Positions 27,753-40,740 of a stretch of DNA of 64,000 nucleotides are shown piece after piece. The notes under the pieces are model-generated. The model searched no databases. It saw only the letters and a list, made by a program, of their open reading frames with translations, and was not told where the DNA came from. Source of the DNA: Saccharospirillum salsuginis. GTDB lineage: Bacteria; Pseudomonadota; Gammaproteobacteria; Pseudomonadales; Natronospirillaceae. Position numbers and translations under genes: made by a program. Location: assembly GCF_014651855.1 (NCBI RefSeq), contig NZ_BMXR01000003.1:124001-188000 (forward strand). The letters run 5' to 3'. The first letter of the stretch is position 1. Each line of letters begins with the position of its first letter.

Positions 27753-27949
27753 AATCTTGTTCCAGTCAGATCATTGACCCTGGATGGGGAAGCCGCTGAC
27801 GTCCGGTTGGGAGGCCAGAAACAAGCGGATAAAGGGGTTTGCTTCCCGAAGTCCAGGCTGGGTAAAAAAGCGCCGAAATGGTACCTGTCCAGGCGCATTT
27901 TTGCCAGCCAAACTGGGGGTTGTTTGGGTTTTGTGGTTGGAACCCGTGT

Positions 27950-28055
27950 GCGGGGTGGGGTATGTCCTTCCAGGGACCGCTGTGAACCCGTCCATGGGCG
28001 CTTAGCTTCGCCATCCATGGCTCAGATGTCCCCTCCAGGACAAACCCCACCCCGC
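27950..28055. repeat. class-1 compound palindrome, copy G
   Basis: Arms 27950-27968 and 28037-28055 pair in 18 of 19 positions (core GCGGGGTGGGG with CCCCACCCCGC). The loop, read on the minus strand, has GAGCCATGGATGGCGAAG (hairpin GCCAT-GG-ATGGC) and CGCCCATGGACGGGTTCAC. It takes most of the 357-bp space between yidC and rnpA where yidD normally lies; I see no other gene there. Confidence 0.85.
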
Positions 28056-28109
28056 CCACTAGCCTTGTGTGCAAAAATCCGATCAACTCATTGATATTGA
28101 CTGGGTTTG

Positions 28110-28502
28110 CTAACTCTCAGACTTTTCCACAGAGCCTTCCTGTTCCTTCAGCCAACGCCGGGATACTTTTCGAAACTGTTTGGCGAACGTCTTGTGGAGT
28201 TCTTCGTTGGACAGGCCGTCGAGGCCCTTGCGTCCGAGCAGGATGATGTCGATCGGGGGCAGGGTGTCGTAGTTCAGGCGGAAGACTTCGCGGGCGATGC
28301 GTTTGATGCGGTTACGGCCGACGGCGGTGCGGACGTTTTTCTTGGAGATGATGAACCCGAGACGGGCCTGGCCGGTCTGGGAACGGCGTGCCAGGAGCAG
28401 GCACTGAGGGAAGGCGGCTTTGGCTTCGACCTGGTCGAAGACCGAACGGAAATCCCCGGCGGTGAGCAGACGATGCGTGCGGGGATGTCCGTTGGCAGAC
28501 AC
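28110..28502 (-). CDS. rnpA: ribonuclease P protein component
   Basis: 130 residues from GTG 28502. HRLLTAGDFRSVFDQ, then RLGFIISKKNVRTAVGRNRIKRIAREVFR contains the RNR RNA-binding motif of RnpA. It binds the catalytic RNase P RNA for tRNA 5' maturation. It follows rpmH by 21 bp, the conserved order rpmH-rnpA. The C-terminal extension (KEQEGSVEKSES) is acidic and longer than average. Confidence 0.96.
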   Translation of the reverse strand: MSANGHPRTHRLLTAGDFRSVFDQVEAKAAFPQCLLLARRSQTGQARLGFIISKKNVRTAVGRNRIKRIAREVFRLNYDTLPPIDIILLGRKGLDGLSNEELHKTFAKQFRKVSRRWLKEQEGSVEKSES

Positions 28503-28523
28503 GAAATCGGCAGCGAGTGCCGA

Positions 28524-28658
28524 TTAAACGGTCAGGGCGGCGCGGCCGCGAGCGCGACGACGGGCCAGGACCTTACGGCCGTTCTTGGTGGCCATGCGGG
28601 CACGGAAACCGTGAGTGCGCTTGCGCTTCAGTACGCTGGGCTGAAAAGTACGTTTCAT
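28524..28658 (-). CDS. rpmH: 50S ribosomal protein L34
   Basis: 44 residues: [20 protein letters not shown] then [20 protein letters not shown], exactly the L34 pattern. It is the first gene of the rpmH-rnpA-yidC-mnmE strand and lies directly left of the candidate origin, as in pseudomonads. Confidence 0.98.
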   Translation of the reverse strand: MKRTFQPSVLKRKRTHGFRARMATKNGRKVLARRRARGRAALTV

Positions 28659-29315
28659 AGTCGGATCTCACACCAGGATGGGAAGCGGGGCTTCCGGTTA
28701 TGCGTTTTTACCACTCCGGTTCGGAGCAGTGCTCTGAATTTGGACGGCGGATTCTAAAGAGTTTCTGCCGGTAGATCAATGACGGATTTTTGAACAACAC
28801 AAACGAGTTCGCATTGGATCGCTCGGAACGTGAAAAAGAAAAGAATTAAGTATGTATGTGTGTTTTTTAGGATAGTACGTAGTTATTCATTACTTGTGTC
28901 GGCGGTTTTCTGTGCAAAAGAGTAAAAAATCTATATAAAACAATGAGTTACCGGTTTAGTAACTGCTTGGCATCCTGGTGGGGGACTGGTTGGAACCGGT
29001 GGGGAAGCGGTGTATGAAACACCGGTTTATCCACCGCTATTCGGTCCCCGACTTGTTCATCCGGTTACACACAGGGTTGCGCGCCCGCTTACACACAAGG
29101 TTTTAAACAGGGGGTCGGCCGCTGAATGGCGACGACATTCTGTTCCGGTGTCGCCTCTATCGGCGCTAACAGAAGGGAGCCCCCCCGGACAGTGGATAAG
29201 TCATTGTTTTTCTATATAAAGAAGGCGGTTTTTTGCCGGGCTGGTAACTGGCATGGAGGCTGTGGGCAAGTTAGAATGTCCGGCTCACTGAAACCCACAT
29301 TCCGCCGGAGTCTTT
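28659..29315. other. candidate chromosomal replication origin (oriC)
   Basis: 657 bp between rpmH and dnaA with no gene, clearly AT-richer than its surroundings from about 28780 to 28960 (runs such as GAAAAAGAAAAGAATTAAG). On the right are DnaA-box-like 9-mers with one mismatch each: TTATCCACC (29027-29035), TTACACACA (29065-29073 and 29089-29097, a direct repeat 24 bp apart) and TTATCCACT on the minus strand (29191-29199). An AT-rich TATATAAAG tract at about 29213 precedes dnaA by 100 bp and may be its -10. Position between rpmH and dnaA matches pseudomonad origins. No exact TTATCCACA occurs inside, which is unusual. Confidence 0.75.
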
Positions 29316-30779
29316 GTGCCCGAGTCAGCCTGGCAACAGTGCCTGGATCTGTTGCGCGGCGAGGTGCCCTCGCATCAGTTCAATACCTGGATTCGCCCGC
29401 TCAGCCATCGGCTGGACGGGGAGGACCTGGTATTGCTGGCGCCCAATCGTTTTGTCGGCAATTGGGTGCGGGATAAGTACCTGCATCGGATTCAGGAATT
29501 GATGGGGCAGTTCGGCGCACCGGAAACCGAAGTCATGGTGGAGGTCAAGGCCCGTTCCGAGCGTCGTCGTCCGGCGCGGCGTCCGCGCGAGGCCCCCACC
29601 GTCGAATCGCCCGCGCGGCCGAACGGGTCGACTACCGAGGCGGTTACCGAAGAGACGCCGGCACCGCGTGCCGAACCGGCTCCGGTCGTCGCCGAGCGCC
29701 TGGGTAATGAACCGGTGCAGGTGCAAACCACCGGTTCCCAACGGGGCAAGGGCAAGTTTCAGAGTTATCTGAACCCGGGCTTTACGTTCGCCTCCTTCGT
29801 CGAGGGCAAGTCGAACCAGCTCGCGCTGGCGGCGAGCCAGCAGGTGGCCGAGAACGCCGGTGGCGCCTATAACCCATTGTTCATCTACGGCGGTGTCGGT
29901 CTGGGTAAGACCCACTTGATGCAGGCCATCGGTAACCACATTGTCGAGCAGAACCCCGGCGCCAAAGTGGTGTATCTGCATTCCGAGCGGTTTGTGGCGG
30001 ACATGGTGAAGGCGTTGCAGCTGAACGCCATGGCCGAGTTCAAGCGGTTTTATCGCAGCCTGGATGCCCTGCTGATCGACGACATCCAGTTCTTCGCCAA
30101 GAAAGACCGCTCTCAGGAAGAGTTTTTCCACACCTTCAACGCCTTGCTGGAAGGCAATCAACAGGTGATCCTGACCTGTGATCGTTATCCCAAGGAGATC
30201 GAAGGCCTGGAGGACCGGTTGAAGAGTCGCTTTGGCTGGGGGCTGACGGTGGCGGTGGAGCCGCCGGATCTGGAAACCCGGGTGGCGATTCTGATGAAGA
30301 AGGCTGAAAAAGCCCGGGTAAAATTACCGGCCGACGCGGCTTTTTTCATCGCCCAGCGCATCCGCTCCAATGTGCGGGAGCTCGAAGGCGCCCTGAAACG
30401 CGTCGTGGCCAATGCCCAGTTCACCGGTGCGGCCATCAATACGGCTTTTGTGAAAGAGTCGCTCAAGGACCTCTTGGCCTTGCAGGACAAACAAGTCAGT
30501 ATTGAGAACATCCAGCGCACCGTCGCCGAATACTACAAGATCAAGATATCCGATTTGCATTCCAAGCGCCGCAGTCGCAGCATCGCCCGGCCACGCCAGG
30601 TCGCCATGGCGCTGGCCAAGGAACTGACCCAGCACAGCCTGCCGGAAATCGGCGAGGCGTTCGGCGGTCGGGACCACACCACGGTGCTGCACGCCTGTCG
30701 CAAGGTGAAGGAACTGCGCGAGACAACTCAGGATATCAACGAAGATTACAACAACCTCTTACGAACGCTGACCACCTGA
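29316..30779 (+). CDS. dnaA: chromosomal replication initiator DnaA
   Basis: 487 residues from GTG 29316, with GGAG about 8 bp upstream. Domain I ([24 protein letters not shown]) is followed by a Pro/Glu/Arg-rich linker (about 75-145), then the AAA+ domain with GGVGLGKTH (about 192-200) and LLIDDIQFF, and domain IV with the signature [15 protein letters not shown]. DnaA unwinds oriC. It opens the dnaA-dnaN-recF-gyrB cluster, and the candidate oriC is immediately upstream. Confidence 0.98.
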   Translation: MPESAWQQCLDLLRGEVPSHQFNTWIRPLSHRLDGEDLVLLAPNRFVGNWVRDKYLHRIQELMGQFGAPETEVMVEVKARSERRRPARRPREAPTVESPARPNGSTTEAVTEETPAPRAEPAPVVAERLGNEPVQVQTTGSQRGKGKFQSYLNPGFTFASFVEGKSNQLALAASQQVAENAGGAYNPLFIYGGVGLGKTHLMQAIGNHIVEQNPGAKVVYLHSERFVADMVKALQLNAMAEFKRFYRSLDALLIDDIQFFAKKDRSQEEFFHTFNALLEGNQQVILTCDRYPKEIEGLEDRLKSRFGWGLTVAVEPPDLETRVAILMKKAEKARVKLPADAAFFIAQRIRSNVRELEGALKRVVANAQFTGAAINTAFVKESLKDLLALQDKQVSIENIQRTVAEYYKIKISDLHSKRRSRSIARPRQVAMALAKELTQHSLPEIGEAFGGRDHTTVLHACRKVKELRETTQDINEDYNNLLRTLTT

Positions 30780-30800
30780 TAAAGGGATGGAAACGGACTC

Positions 30801-31910
30801 ATGATTCAATTCACTCTGTCACGTGATACTTTGCTCAAACCTCTGCAACTGGTGGGAGGCGTTGTCGAGAAGCGTCAAACCCTGCCGGTCCTGTCCAATG
30901 TCCTGCTCGAGGTGGAAGGCAATCAATTGTCCCTGACCGGGACCGATCTGGAAGTGGAGATCGTCGGTCGGGTCGAGCTCGCCGAAGCCGCCGCCGACGG
31001 GGCCATCACCGTACCGGCGCGCAAGTTGCTCGATATCGTCAAGTCGCTGCCGGACGATGCGCCGATCAGCCTGAAGCAAAACGAAGACCGGGTGATGGTG
31101 ACCAGTGGTCGCAGCCGCTTCACCTTGTCGACGTTGCCGGCGTCGGACTTCCCGAACATCGAGGAAGACGAGAACACCCTCAACCTGACGTTGCCGCAAA
31201 AGACACTCAAGCACCTGGTCGACGCGACTGCGTTCGCCATGGCCCAGCAGGACGTTCGCTATTACCTGAACGGCATGCTGCTGGAACTGAGCCCGAACAT
31301 GGTCCGCACCGTGACCACCGACGGTCACCGTCTGGCCACAAGCAGCCAGCCGGTCGACGGCCTGAGCGTCGAAGAGCGCAAGCAGGTCATCGTGCCGCGC
31401 AAGGGCATTCTCGAACTGAACCGCCTGATGGGCGACGGGGACGAAACCGTCGATCTGTCGCTGAGCGCCAATCACATCCGTGCCAATACCGCGGCCTTCA
31501 CCTTCACCTCCAAGCTGGTCGACGGCAAATTCCCGGACTATGAGCGGGTGATCCCGCGTGGCGGCGACAAGGAAGTGATCGGTGACCGGCAGGCTTTGCG
31601 GTCCATCTTCAGCCGGGCGGCCATCCTGTCGAACGAGAAGTACCGGGGCGTGCGCTTGCTGCTCAGCGAGAACAACCTGATGGTCAAGGCGAACAACCCG
31701 GAGCAGGAAGAGGCCGAGGTGAATCAGGAAATCGATTATCAGGGTCCGGAGCTGGAAGTCGGTTTCAATGTGAATTACCTGCTGGACGTGCTTAACGTCA
31801 CCGACGGCGAACAGGTGCGCATGGTGCTCGCCGACGCCAACTCCAGTGCCTTGCTGAGTGATTTCGACGACGATTCCTCGCTGTACGTCATCATGCCGAT
31901 GCGTCTCTAG
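30801..31910 (+). CDS. dnaN: DNA polymerase III beta clamp
   Basis: 369 residues with the three-domain clamp fold. MIQFTLSRDTLLKPLQLVGGVVEKRQTLPVLSNVLLEVEG is the family N-terminus, and the C-terminus MPMRL is the conserved end. The ring tethers polymerases to DNA. It lies 21 bp after dnaA. Confidence 0.98.
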   Translation: MIQFTLSRDTLLKPLQLVGGVVEKRQTLPVLSNVLLEVEGNQLSLTGTDLEVEIVGRVELAEAAADGAITVPARKLLDIVKSLPDDAPISLKQNEDRVMVTSGRSRFTLSTLPASDFPNIEEDENTLNLTLPQKTLKHLVDATAFAMAQQDVRYYLNGMLLELSPNMVRTVTTDGHRLATSSQPVDGLSVEERKQVIVPRKGILELNRLMGDGDETVDLSLSANHIRANTAAFTFTSKLVDGKFPDYERVIPRGGDKEVIGDRQALRSIFSRAAILSNEKYRGVRLLLSENNLMVKANNPEQEEAEVNQEIDYQGPELEVGFNVNYLLDVLNVTDGEQVRMVLADANSSALLSDFDDDSSLYVIMPMRL

Positions 31911-31934
31911 TCCGCACGGGTTCGCCCCTCAGGG

Positions 31935-35442
<3,508 letters not shown>

Positions 35443-35463
35443 TATACCGCTTCAAGCAGACGT

Positions 35464-35500
35464 AAAAAAGGGAAAGGCCGTTCGGCCTTTCCCTTTTTTT
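35464..35500 (+). terminator. strong intrinsic terminator after gyrB
   Basis: AAAAAAGGGAAAGGCCG (35464-35480) pairs with CGGCCTTTCCCTTTTTT, loop TT, then a T-run. The A-rich 5' side makes it usable in both directions, serving gyrB and the minus-strand atl gene. Confidence 0.95.
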
Positions 35501-35527
35501 ATGCCGGTTCCGCACGGTACGGGTTGT

Positions 35528-35547
35528 CATGTTCCACGTGGAACATG
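35528..35547. promoter_or_regulatory. parS-like centromere site 2
   Basis: CATGTTCCACGTGGAACATG, a perfect 20-bp palindrome with the same 16-bp core as site 1. It lies between the gyrB terminator and the end of the atl gene. Confidence 0.88.
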
Positions 35548-35555
35548 GTTAGAGA

Positions 35556-35864
35556 TCAGTCCAGGCAGTCGGGCCAGAAGCGATCCTTGGGAAAGCGGCC
35601 GTTCTTATCCGGCAATAACCCTTCGAACGCCAGATTGTTGTACTGAGTCGCCGCGCCTTCGTGTTCGGTGATTTTGCGCTGACTGTTGATGATGCGAAAC
35701 CAGGGCAGGCTGGTATCCCGAGGTAGGGTTCTTAACCAGGCTTGTATTTGACGAACATGGACGCCGCATAGTTCGGCGATGCGACCATAGCTGGTGTAAT
35801 AGCCCTCCGGAATGGAGGACAACGTCTGGTAGAAAACGATCTTGGGATCGGGTTCAGTAGTCAT
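35556..35864 (-). CDS. alkyltransferase-like DNA-binding protein (ATL)
   Basis: 102 residues from ATG 35864; the longer frame upstream has no family similarity. It is the DNA-binding half of O6-methylguanine-DNA methyltransferase: FYQTLSSIPEGYYTSYGRIAELCG, then VRQIQAWLRTLPRDTSLPWFRIINSQRKI. The methyl-acceptor Cys in the usual PCHR is replaced by Trp (PWFR), the hallmark of ATL proteins, which bind O6-alkylguanine and pass it to nucleotide excision repair. The gene is bracketed by parS sites 2 and 3. Confidence 0.92.
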   Translation of the reverse strand: MTTEPDPKIVFYQTLSSIPEGYYTSYGRIAELCGVHVRQIQAWLRTLPRDTSLPWFRIINSQRKITEHEGAATQYNNLAFEGLLPDKNGRFPKDRFWPDCLD

Positions 35865-35961
35865 AATGAACGAGGGTCCATTCGTTGTTTGACAAAAGTG
35901 TAGCAGGCATGGAGTAGGGGAGGGAGTGGATGAGTTGTGGGTGGGGGCGGTACAGGACGGT

Positions 35962-35991
35962 CGTAAAAGGTTCCACGTGGAACCTTTTACG
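35962..35991. promoter_or_regulatory. parS-like site 3 within a 30-bp perfect palindrome
   Basis: GGTTCCACGTGGAACC sits at 35969-35984 and is extended on both sides by CGTAAAA/TTTTACG to a 30-bp perfect palindrome. It lies 97 bp upstream of the atl start codon and 15 bp beyond the peroxiredoxin stop, in a 142-bp gap. It could also act as a cruciform or hairpin. Confidence 0.87.
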
Positions 35992-36006
35992 CACACGTTT
36001 ACCCGA

Positions 36007-36492
36007 TCATTGCTCCAGAGCTTCCAATACCGCTTCAGCCGAACTCTTCTCGAACTGACCGGGCTCTTCCACCGCCAGCCAGGTCACGACGCCGTTGTCG
36101 GCCATTAAGGCAAAGCGTTTCGACCGAATACCCATGCCGCGTTGGCGCACGTCCATCTCCAAACCCAGAGCGGTGACAAAATCGGCATTGCCGTCGGCCA
36201 GCATATCGATGGCCTCCGCGTTGTGGGCCTGACCCCAGGCGTCCATGACAAAGGCATCGTTTACGCTCAAACAGCAGATCCGATCTACTCCCAGTGCCTT
36301 GATCCGGTCCGCGTTCACCACGAAACCCGGCAGATGCGACTGACTGCAGGTCGGGGTAAAAGCACCGGGTACCGCGAACAGCACGACTTTTTGGTTGGCG
36401 AACAGGGAATCAAAACTCTCACTGACCGGGCCGCCCTGCGCCATACGGTAGACTGTGAACTGGGGCAGGGTTTCGCCGACTTGTATGGACAT
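36007..36492 (-). CDS. peroxiredoxin (Prx5-like)
   Basis: 161 residues. Motif VPGAFTPTCSQSHLPGF contains the PxxxTxxC active site, and VNDAFVMDAWGQAHNA and GMGIRSKRFALMADNGVV are typical of Prx5/AhpE-type two-Cys or one-Cys peroxiredoxins. It reduces hydrogen peroxide and alkyl hydroperoxides with thioredoxin or glutaredoxin. Cytosolic. It is divergent from the hybrid kinase gene. Confidence 0.92.
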   Translation of the reverse strand: MSIQVGETLPQFTVYRMAQGGPVSESFDSLFANQKVVLFAVPGAFTPTCSQSHLPGFVVNADRIKALGVDRICCLSVNDAFVMDAWGQAHNAEAIDMLADGNADFVTALGLEMDVRQRGMGIRSKRFALMADNGVVTWLAVEEPGQFEKSSAEAVLEALEQ

Positions 36493-36681
36493 GATGATGG
36501 TCTCTCCTTCGGGTTAGAGGCACAATAAGGGCTATGGTAACCCATTAGTTACGTCGACCCGACCGGTTTAGACCGTTTACGGAAACCCCGTGTTTGTCCA
36601 GACGCGAGCCAGACCCGACCGGGATACCGCGCCGCACTGGACAGGCTGTTTTCCCAATCAGAGAACCAAGGCAGTGACGCC

Positions 36682-39036
36682 ATGACATCGGGCAAGACCG
36701 CCCCCACACGATTATTGTCCAACACCGGTTGGAGCCGGCTGGTCTATCTGTGCCTGCTGTTTGTGTTGGCCGTGCCTCTCGAAGCGGCGCAAACCAACCT
36801 CCAGAACGATGGTGTCCACAACATCGCGCCCAACATCGAGATATATGAGGACCCGAGTGGGCGGCGATCCCCGTTCGAGATACTGAGTCCGGAGGAGGCC
36901 GATCAGTGGTATCGCAACGACCAGGATGCGTTGAACCGGGGTTACGACAACACCGTAGTCTGGCTTCGATTCACACTGGACGCTTCCCGCTCAATCCACA
37001 AGCAATGGGATCTGGTCCTGGCCAACCCACTGCTGGACTACATCGACCTCTATCAGATATTCGACGATTCCGGCCCTCGACTGTTGTATCGCAGCGGTAT
37101 GGCACGGCCATTCGACAATCGCCTGGAAGATCACCGGTTTTTTATCTTTCCGCTGGAGGTCTATGGGTCGACCACCTACCTGATGCGCATCGAGGCGCAA
37201 GCCACATCGATCATCCCTGTACACGCCTATCCCGAGAATGAATTCTGGTCGCCTCTGTTGAAGGCGGACATTCTGAACTGGCTCTACTTCGGCGTGATTC
37301 TGGCCATGGCGACCTACAACCTCTTCCTGTTCGTCACCGTTCGCGATACCAGCTACCTGTTTTATGTGCTGTTTATTTCGACATTCGGGCTGCTGCAGCT
37401 CTCTCTGGACGGCTATTTCTACCAATACCTCTGGTGGAATGATCGGGGATTCGACTACCGGATCAATTTCTGGCTGGCCGCCCTGGCGGTCATCTTCGCC
37501 GCGCTGTTCATCCTTCGTTTCCTGAGCCTGCGCCAGTTGTCCGGTCGGATCGCCCGAGTGATGGGGGCGGTCATCGTGGTTCAGTTGATCTATGTCGGGC
37601 TGACCTTCCAGCTGGAAATGGATACCTTCGCCCGACTGTTCGCCCCGAATCTGATCCTGTTTATGCTGTTGGCGATTGCCCTGGCGATTTACAGCTGGCG
37701 GCGGGGCATATACGCCGCCAAGTACTTCTGCCTGGCCTGGACCTTGTTCGGCATCGGCAACCTGCTGTTTTTGGGCGCGCGCAGCGGCTGGATCACCCTG
37801 CCGTTCCCACCGATGTTCGCTTCCAAACTCGGTTCCTTCCTGGAGACCATGCTGTTGAGTTTCGCGCTGGCGCATCGCATTCGGTCGCTGCGCGATGAAC
37901 GGGAGAGGGAACGGATGCGGGCCGAGGCCCAGAGCCAGTTTCTGGCGCAAATCAGTCATGAGATTCGCACCCCGCTGAATGGCGTTCTGGGCATGACCGA
38001 TGTCCTGGCGCGCACCCCGCTGACCGATGAACAGAAAACCTACGTCGACACCATTCAGGGATCGGGCGCGTCCCTGCTGACCCTGATCAACGACATTCTG
38101 GATTTTTCCAAAATCGAAGCGGGCAAGATGGAGCTGCACCGGGAAAAGGTGACCCTACCGATCCTGGCACGACAGCAGCTGCAATTGTTCCGTTCGCAGG
38201 CGGAGGAGAAGCAGCTGACGCTGGATCTGGATATCGCCGCAGCGGTGCCGGAGGACGTGATCATCGATGTACAGCGCTTGCGTCAGATCCTCGCCAACCT
38301 GATCAGTAACGCCATCAAGTTTACCGATAGTGGAAGCATCACCTTGTCCCTGGCACTCGACACGAGCGGTCCGCGTCCGCAACTGGTCTTTCGGGTTCGT
38401 GACACCGGCATCGGGATTCCGCTGAAGGCACAGGAAAATCTGTTCAGCCTTTATCATCAGGTCGATCCGCGCCGTCAGTTCGGCTCCGGCACCGGTTTGG
38501 GACTGGCCATCTGCCAACAGTTGGTGACCCTGATGGGGGGCTCGATCGAAGTCAGGAGTGAACCCGACCGGGGGTCCGAATTCACGGTTCGGGTGCCCTT
38601 CGATCCGGTATCCGGCCATACACCAATCGAGGTGAAATCCATGACGGAAGCGGCGCGCACGGGACTGAAGGTTCTCGTGGCCGAAGACAATATGGTCAAC
38701 CAGCGGGTGATCGAAGGCCTGTTATCCAAACTGGGTCACGAGGTCACGCTGGTGCGCAACGGCAACGAGGCGGTGACCGAACGGTGTAAGTCCGATTTCG
38801 ATTGCGACCTGGTGTTGATGGATTGTGAAATGCCCGATGTCGATGGCTACAAAGCCACGCGCTTCATCCGGGAATACGAACAATCCCAGGGCAAACCGGC
38901 GATTCCCATTGTGGCTTTGACGGCTCATGCCCTGGAGGACGTTCGCAACCGGTGCCTGTCGGCCGGTATGGACGACTTCCTGACCAAGCCGATCAACACA
39001 CGTCTGTTGACCCGTGTCCTGGCTCGGCTAGTCTGA
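36682..39036 (+). CDS. 7TMR-DISM hybrid sensor kinase/response regulator
   Basis: 784 residues. A signal-anchor region (residues 20-36) precedes a 7TMR-DISM extracellular domain (about 40-185; sugar-like ligand-binding fold) and seven hydrophobic helices (about 195-390, RGIYAAKYFCLAWTLF is in the last third). HisKA has H426 in QISHEIRTPLNGVLG; the HATPase domain has NAIKFTDSGSI and GTGLGLAIC. The C-terminal REC domain has phospho-acceptor D714 in LVLMDCEMPD. It likely transduces an envelope signal to an unlinked partner. Its end overlaps the convergent diguanylate cyclase gene by 9 bp. Confidence 0.94.
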   Translation: MTSGKTAPTRLLSNTGWSRLVYLCLLFVLAVPLEAAQTNLQNDGVHNIAPNIEIYEDPSGRRSPFEILSPEEADQWYRNDQDALNRGYDNTVVWLRFTLDASRSIHKQWDLVLANPLLDYIDLYQIFDDSGPRLLYRSGMARPFDNRLEDHRFFIFPLEVYGSTTYLMRIEAQATSIIPVHAYPENEFWSPLLKADILNWLYFGVILAMATYNLFLFVTVRDTSYLFYVLFISTFGLLQLSLDGYFYQYLWWNDRGFDYRINFWLAALAVIFAALFILRFLSLRQLSGRIARVMGAVIVVQLIYVGLTFQLEMDTFARLFAPNLILFMLLAIALAIYSWRRGIYAAKYFCLAWTLFGIGNLLFLGARSGWITLPFPPMFASKLGSFLETMLLSFALAHRIRSLRDERERERMRAEAQSQFLAQISHEIRTPLNGVLGMTDVLARTPLTDEQKTYVDTIQGSGASLLTLINDILDFSKIEAGKMELHREKVTLPILARQQLQLFRSQAEEKQLTLDLDIAAAVPEDVIIDVQRLRQILANLISNAIKFTDSGSITLSLALDTSGPRPQLVFRVRDTGIGIPLKAQENLFSLYHQVDPRRQFGSGTGLGLAICQQLVTLMGGSIEVRSEPDRGSEFTVRVPFDPVSGHTPIEVKSMTEAARTGLKVLVAEDNMVNQRVIEGLLSKLGHEVTLVRNGNEAVTERCKSDFDCDLVLMDCEMPDVDGYKATRFIREYEQSQGKPAIPIVALTAHALEDVRNRCLSAGMDDFLTKPINTRLLTRVLARLV

Positions 39037-40521
39037 GCTGTTCGTCGTGACATCGCGAGCGGTGTCGGTGGGGGTAATCTGAGCCAGGGTGGTTCGGTTT
39101 CGACCCTCATCCTTGCTCCGGTAGAGGGCTTCGTCGGCGCGATGCATCCAGGTCTCCAGCCCCTCGTCCGTCTGGTACTCGGTCACGCCCATCGAAACCG
39201 TGATCTGGACCGGTTTGCCCTGGAAATTGAACGGGCACTCACTGATGTGCTGTCGCACCTTTTCCACCGCGACAAAGGCGTCTTCCTGAGCGGTCTGGGG
39301 TAACAACAGGATGAATTCCTCGCCGCCGAAACGCGCCAGATAGTCCGTCTCGCGTATCTGATCGTCCATCTGCTTGGCCAGAATTTTCAGCACCTTGTCG
39401 CCGGCCAGGTGGCCGAACTGATCGTTGATGCGTTTGAAATGGTCCACATCGATCAGTGCCAGACTCACCGGATGTCCGTACCGGCTGTTGCGTGCCATTT
39501 CATCGCGCAGGCGCAACTCGAAACCGTGGCGATTGGGCAGCTGGGTGAGCGGGTCGCGCATCGACAGTTCACGTTCATGCGTAACCTGCTGGATCAGCCG
39601 ATGGTTGTCTTCCTGCAGCGCCTGTAATTGTTCATTCAACTCGTCCTGCCGCTGGGTCATGTCCTGGAGGCTCTTGCCGGTTCGCGACTGGAAATCGTTC
39701 AGCAGCGTTAACAGTCCATCCAGCGAATGATTCAGCGACTCACGCAACTGCTCCAGATTGGACGCATCGGAGATTTCCTGGCGGGCCCGGTTCAGTTGCG
39801 CATCGACATTGCGGCCGAGATCCTCGTTCAGTTCATTGAGGGCGCTCATCGACTGGCCGCCTTCGCTGATCAAGGCGTTGATGCGCTCGAGTTTCGAGTT
39901 CAACTCATTCAGATAGTGTTCGAACTGGCCTTTCTCGGCGTCCAACCGCTGTTGAATCAGCGATATGGTTTCGGCGGCCAGGTGGTCCAGTGTCGACCAG
40001 TCGGGCAGCGGCTCCAGGCGGGAGGCCAGGGACCGCAGGGCGCCGTCCTCGTCGCCCAGTATCGCGAGGGTGCGCAGCAGGGTGATGAACCGGGAACAGA
40101 GTTTTTGGCGAAGGCGTATGAGGGTGCTGTCGTCGTCGCCATCATTCGGCAGATCGCTGGGCAACTCACTGGGCAAAACATGCCGGACGTTTTCGAGCAG
40201 ACCCAGGGCGTCGAACAAATATTGGCTTTGGGATTCGACTTCCTGCCGCAAGTCTGCGGGCGCGCTGTCAGCCAGTTTCAGTAAATCCCGGTAGAGCAGG
40301 TAGAGTTGCTGGGTGCCACGCTCGGCGACGTTCTCGATGCGATCGAAGCAGTCGTCGGTATGCTCCAGAGCCTGCCGAAAGGCATCGACATCCATGGACT
40401 CCCGCTCTCTCAGCGTTTGCTTCAGGGATTCCAGACCTGTGTCGAGATCCGCATCGATGCCGCGCAGCATAATGGACAAATCCAGGACGCCCCGACGCAA
40501 CCATTCCTGTATTTCGTTCAT
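39028..40521 (-). CDS. diguanylate cyclase with N-terminal helical domain
   Basis: 497 residues. About 330 N-terminal residues are highly helical, with coiled-coil-like stretches (EQLRESLNHSLDGLLTLL and DELNEQLQALQEDNHRL), and have no recognised domain. The GGDEF domain has LTQLPNRHGFELRLRDE, the active GGEEF variant near residue 398 and a preceding RETD inhibitory site (RxxD), so an active, feedback-inhibited cyclase is expected. Cytosolic. It overlaps the convergent kinase gene by 9 bp. A stem-loop lies just upstream of its start codon. Confidence 0.93.
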   Translation of the reverse strand: MNEIQEWLRRGVLDLSIMLRGIDADLDTGLESLKQTLRERESMDVDAFRQALEHTDDCFDRIENVAERGTQQLYLLYRDLLKLADSAPADLRQEVESQSQYLFDALGLLENVRHVLPSELPSDLPNDGDDDSTLIRLRQKLCSRFITLLRTLAILGDEDGALRSLASRLEPLPDWSTLDHLAAETISLIQQRLDAEKGQFEHYLNELNSKLERINALISEGGQSMSALNELNEDLGRNVDAQLNRARQEISDASNLEQLRESLNHSLDGLLTLLNDFQSRTGKSLQDMTQRQDELNEQLQALQEDNHRLIQQVTHERELSMRDPLTQLPNRHGFELRLRDEMARNSRYGHPVSLALIDVDHFKRINDQFGHLAGDKVLKILAKQMDDQIRETDYLARFGGEEFILLLPQTAQEDAFVAVEKVRQHISECPFNFQGKPVQITVSMGVTEYQTDEGLETWMHRADEALYRSKDEGRNRTTLAQITPTDTARDVTTNSSD

Positions 40522-40539
40522 TCCATCCTCAAATCACTG

Positions 40540-40558
40540 ACCAGACAGGGTGTCTGGT
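40540..40558 (-). promoter_or_regulatory. stem-loop in the diguanylate cyclase leader
   Basis: ACCAGACA-GGG-TGTCTGGT, 8 perfect pairs, 18 bp upstream of the diguanylate cyclase start codon and next to its ribosome site. A palindrome GTCAATTGAC lies further upstream near 40647. It could be an operator or a translation-affecting hairpin. Confidence 0.45.
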
Positions 40559-40740
40559 TACCGCAAAACGACGCCAGGCGGGAGCCGAAACTCGGGCTGA
40601 CCGCACTGGAATACCGGCCTGGTTTTCGTCAATCCAGGCGCTAAATGGTCAATTGACGCCAGTATAGCTGAATGAGGCCGATGGCGCCCCGGGTCGAGGG
40701 GGGTACGCGGAACAGAGCATGCACGATCCTATCCGGACGA

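Noticed and set aside
27774..28094. Short frames on both strands over palindrome G (tested as yidD)
   Set aside because: Encoded by the repeat on either strand; no YidD pattern (no Cys-rich FYPTCSxYA).
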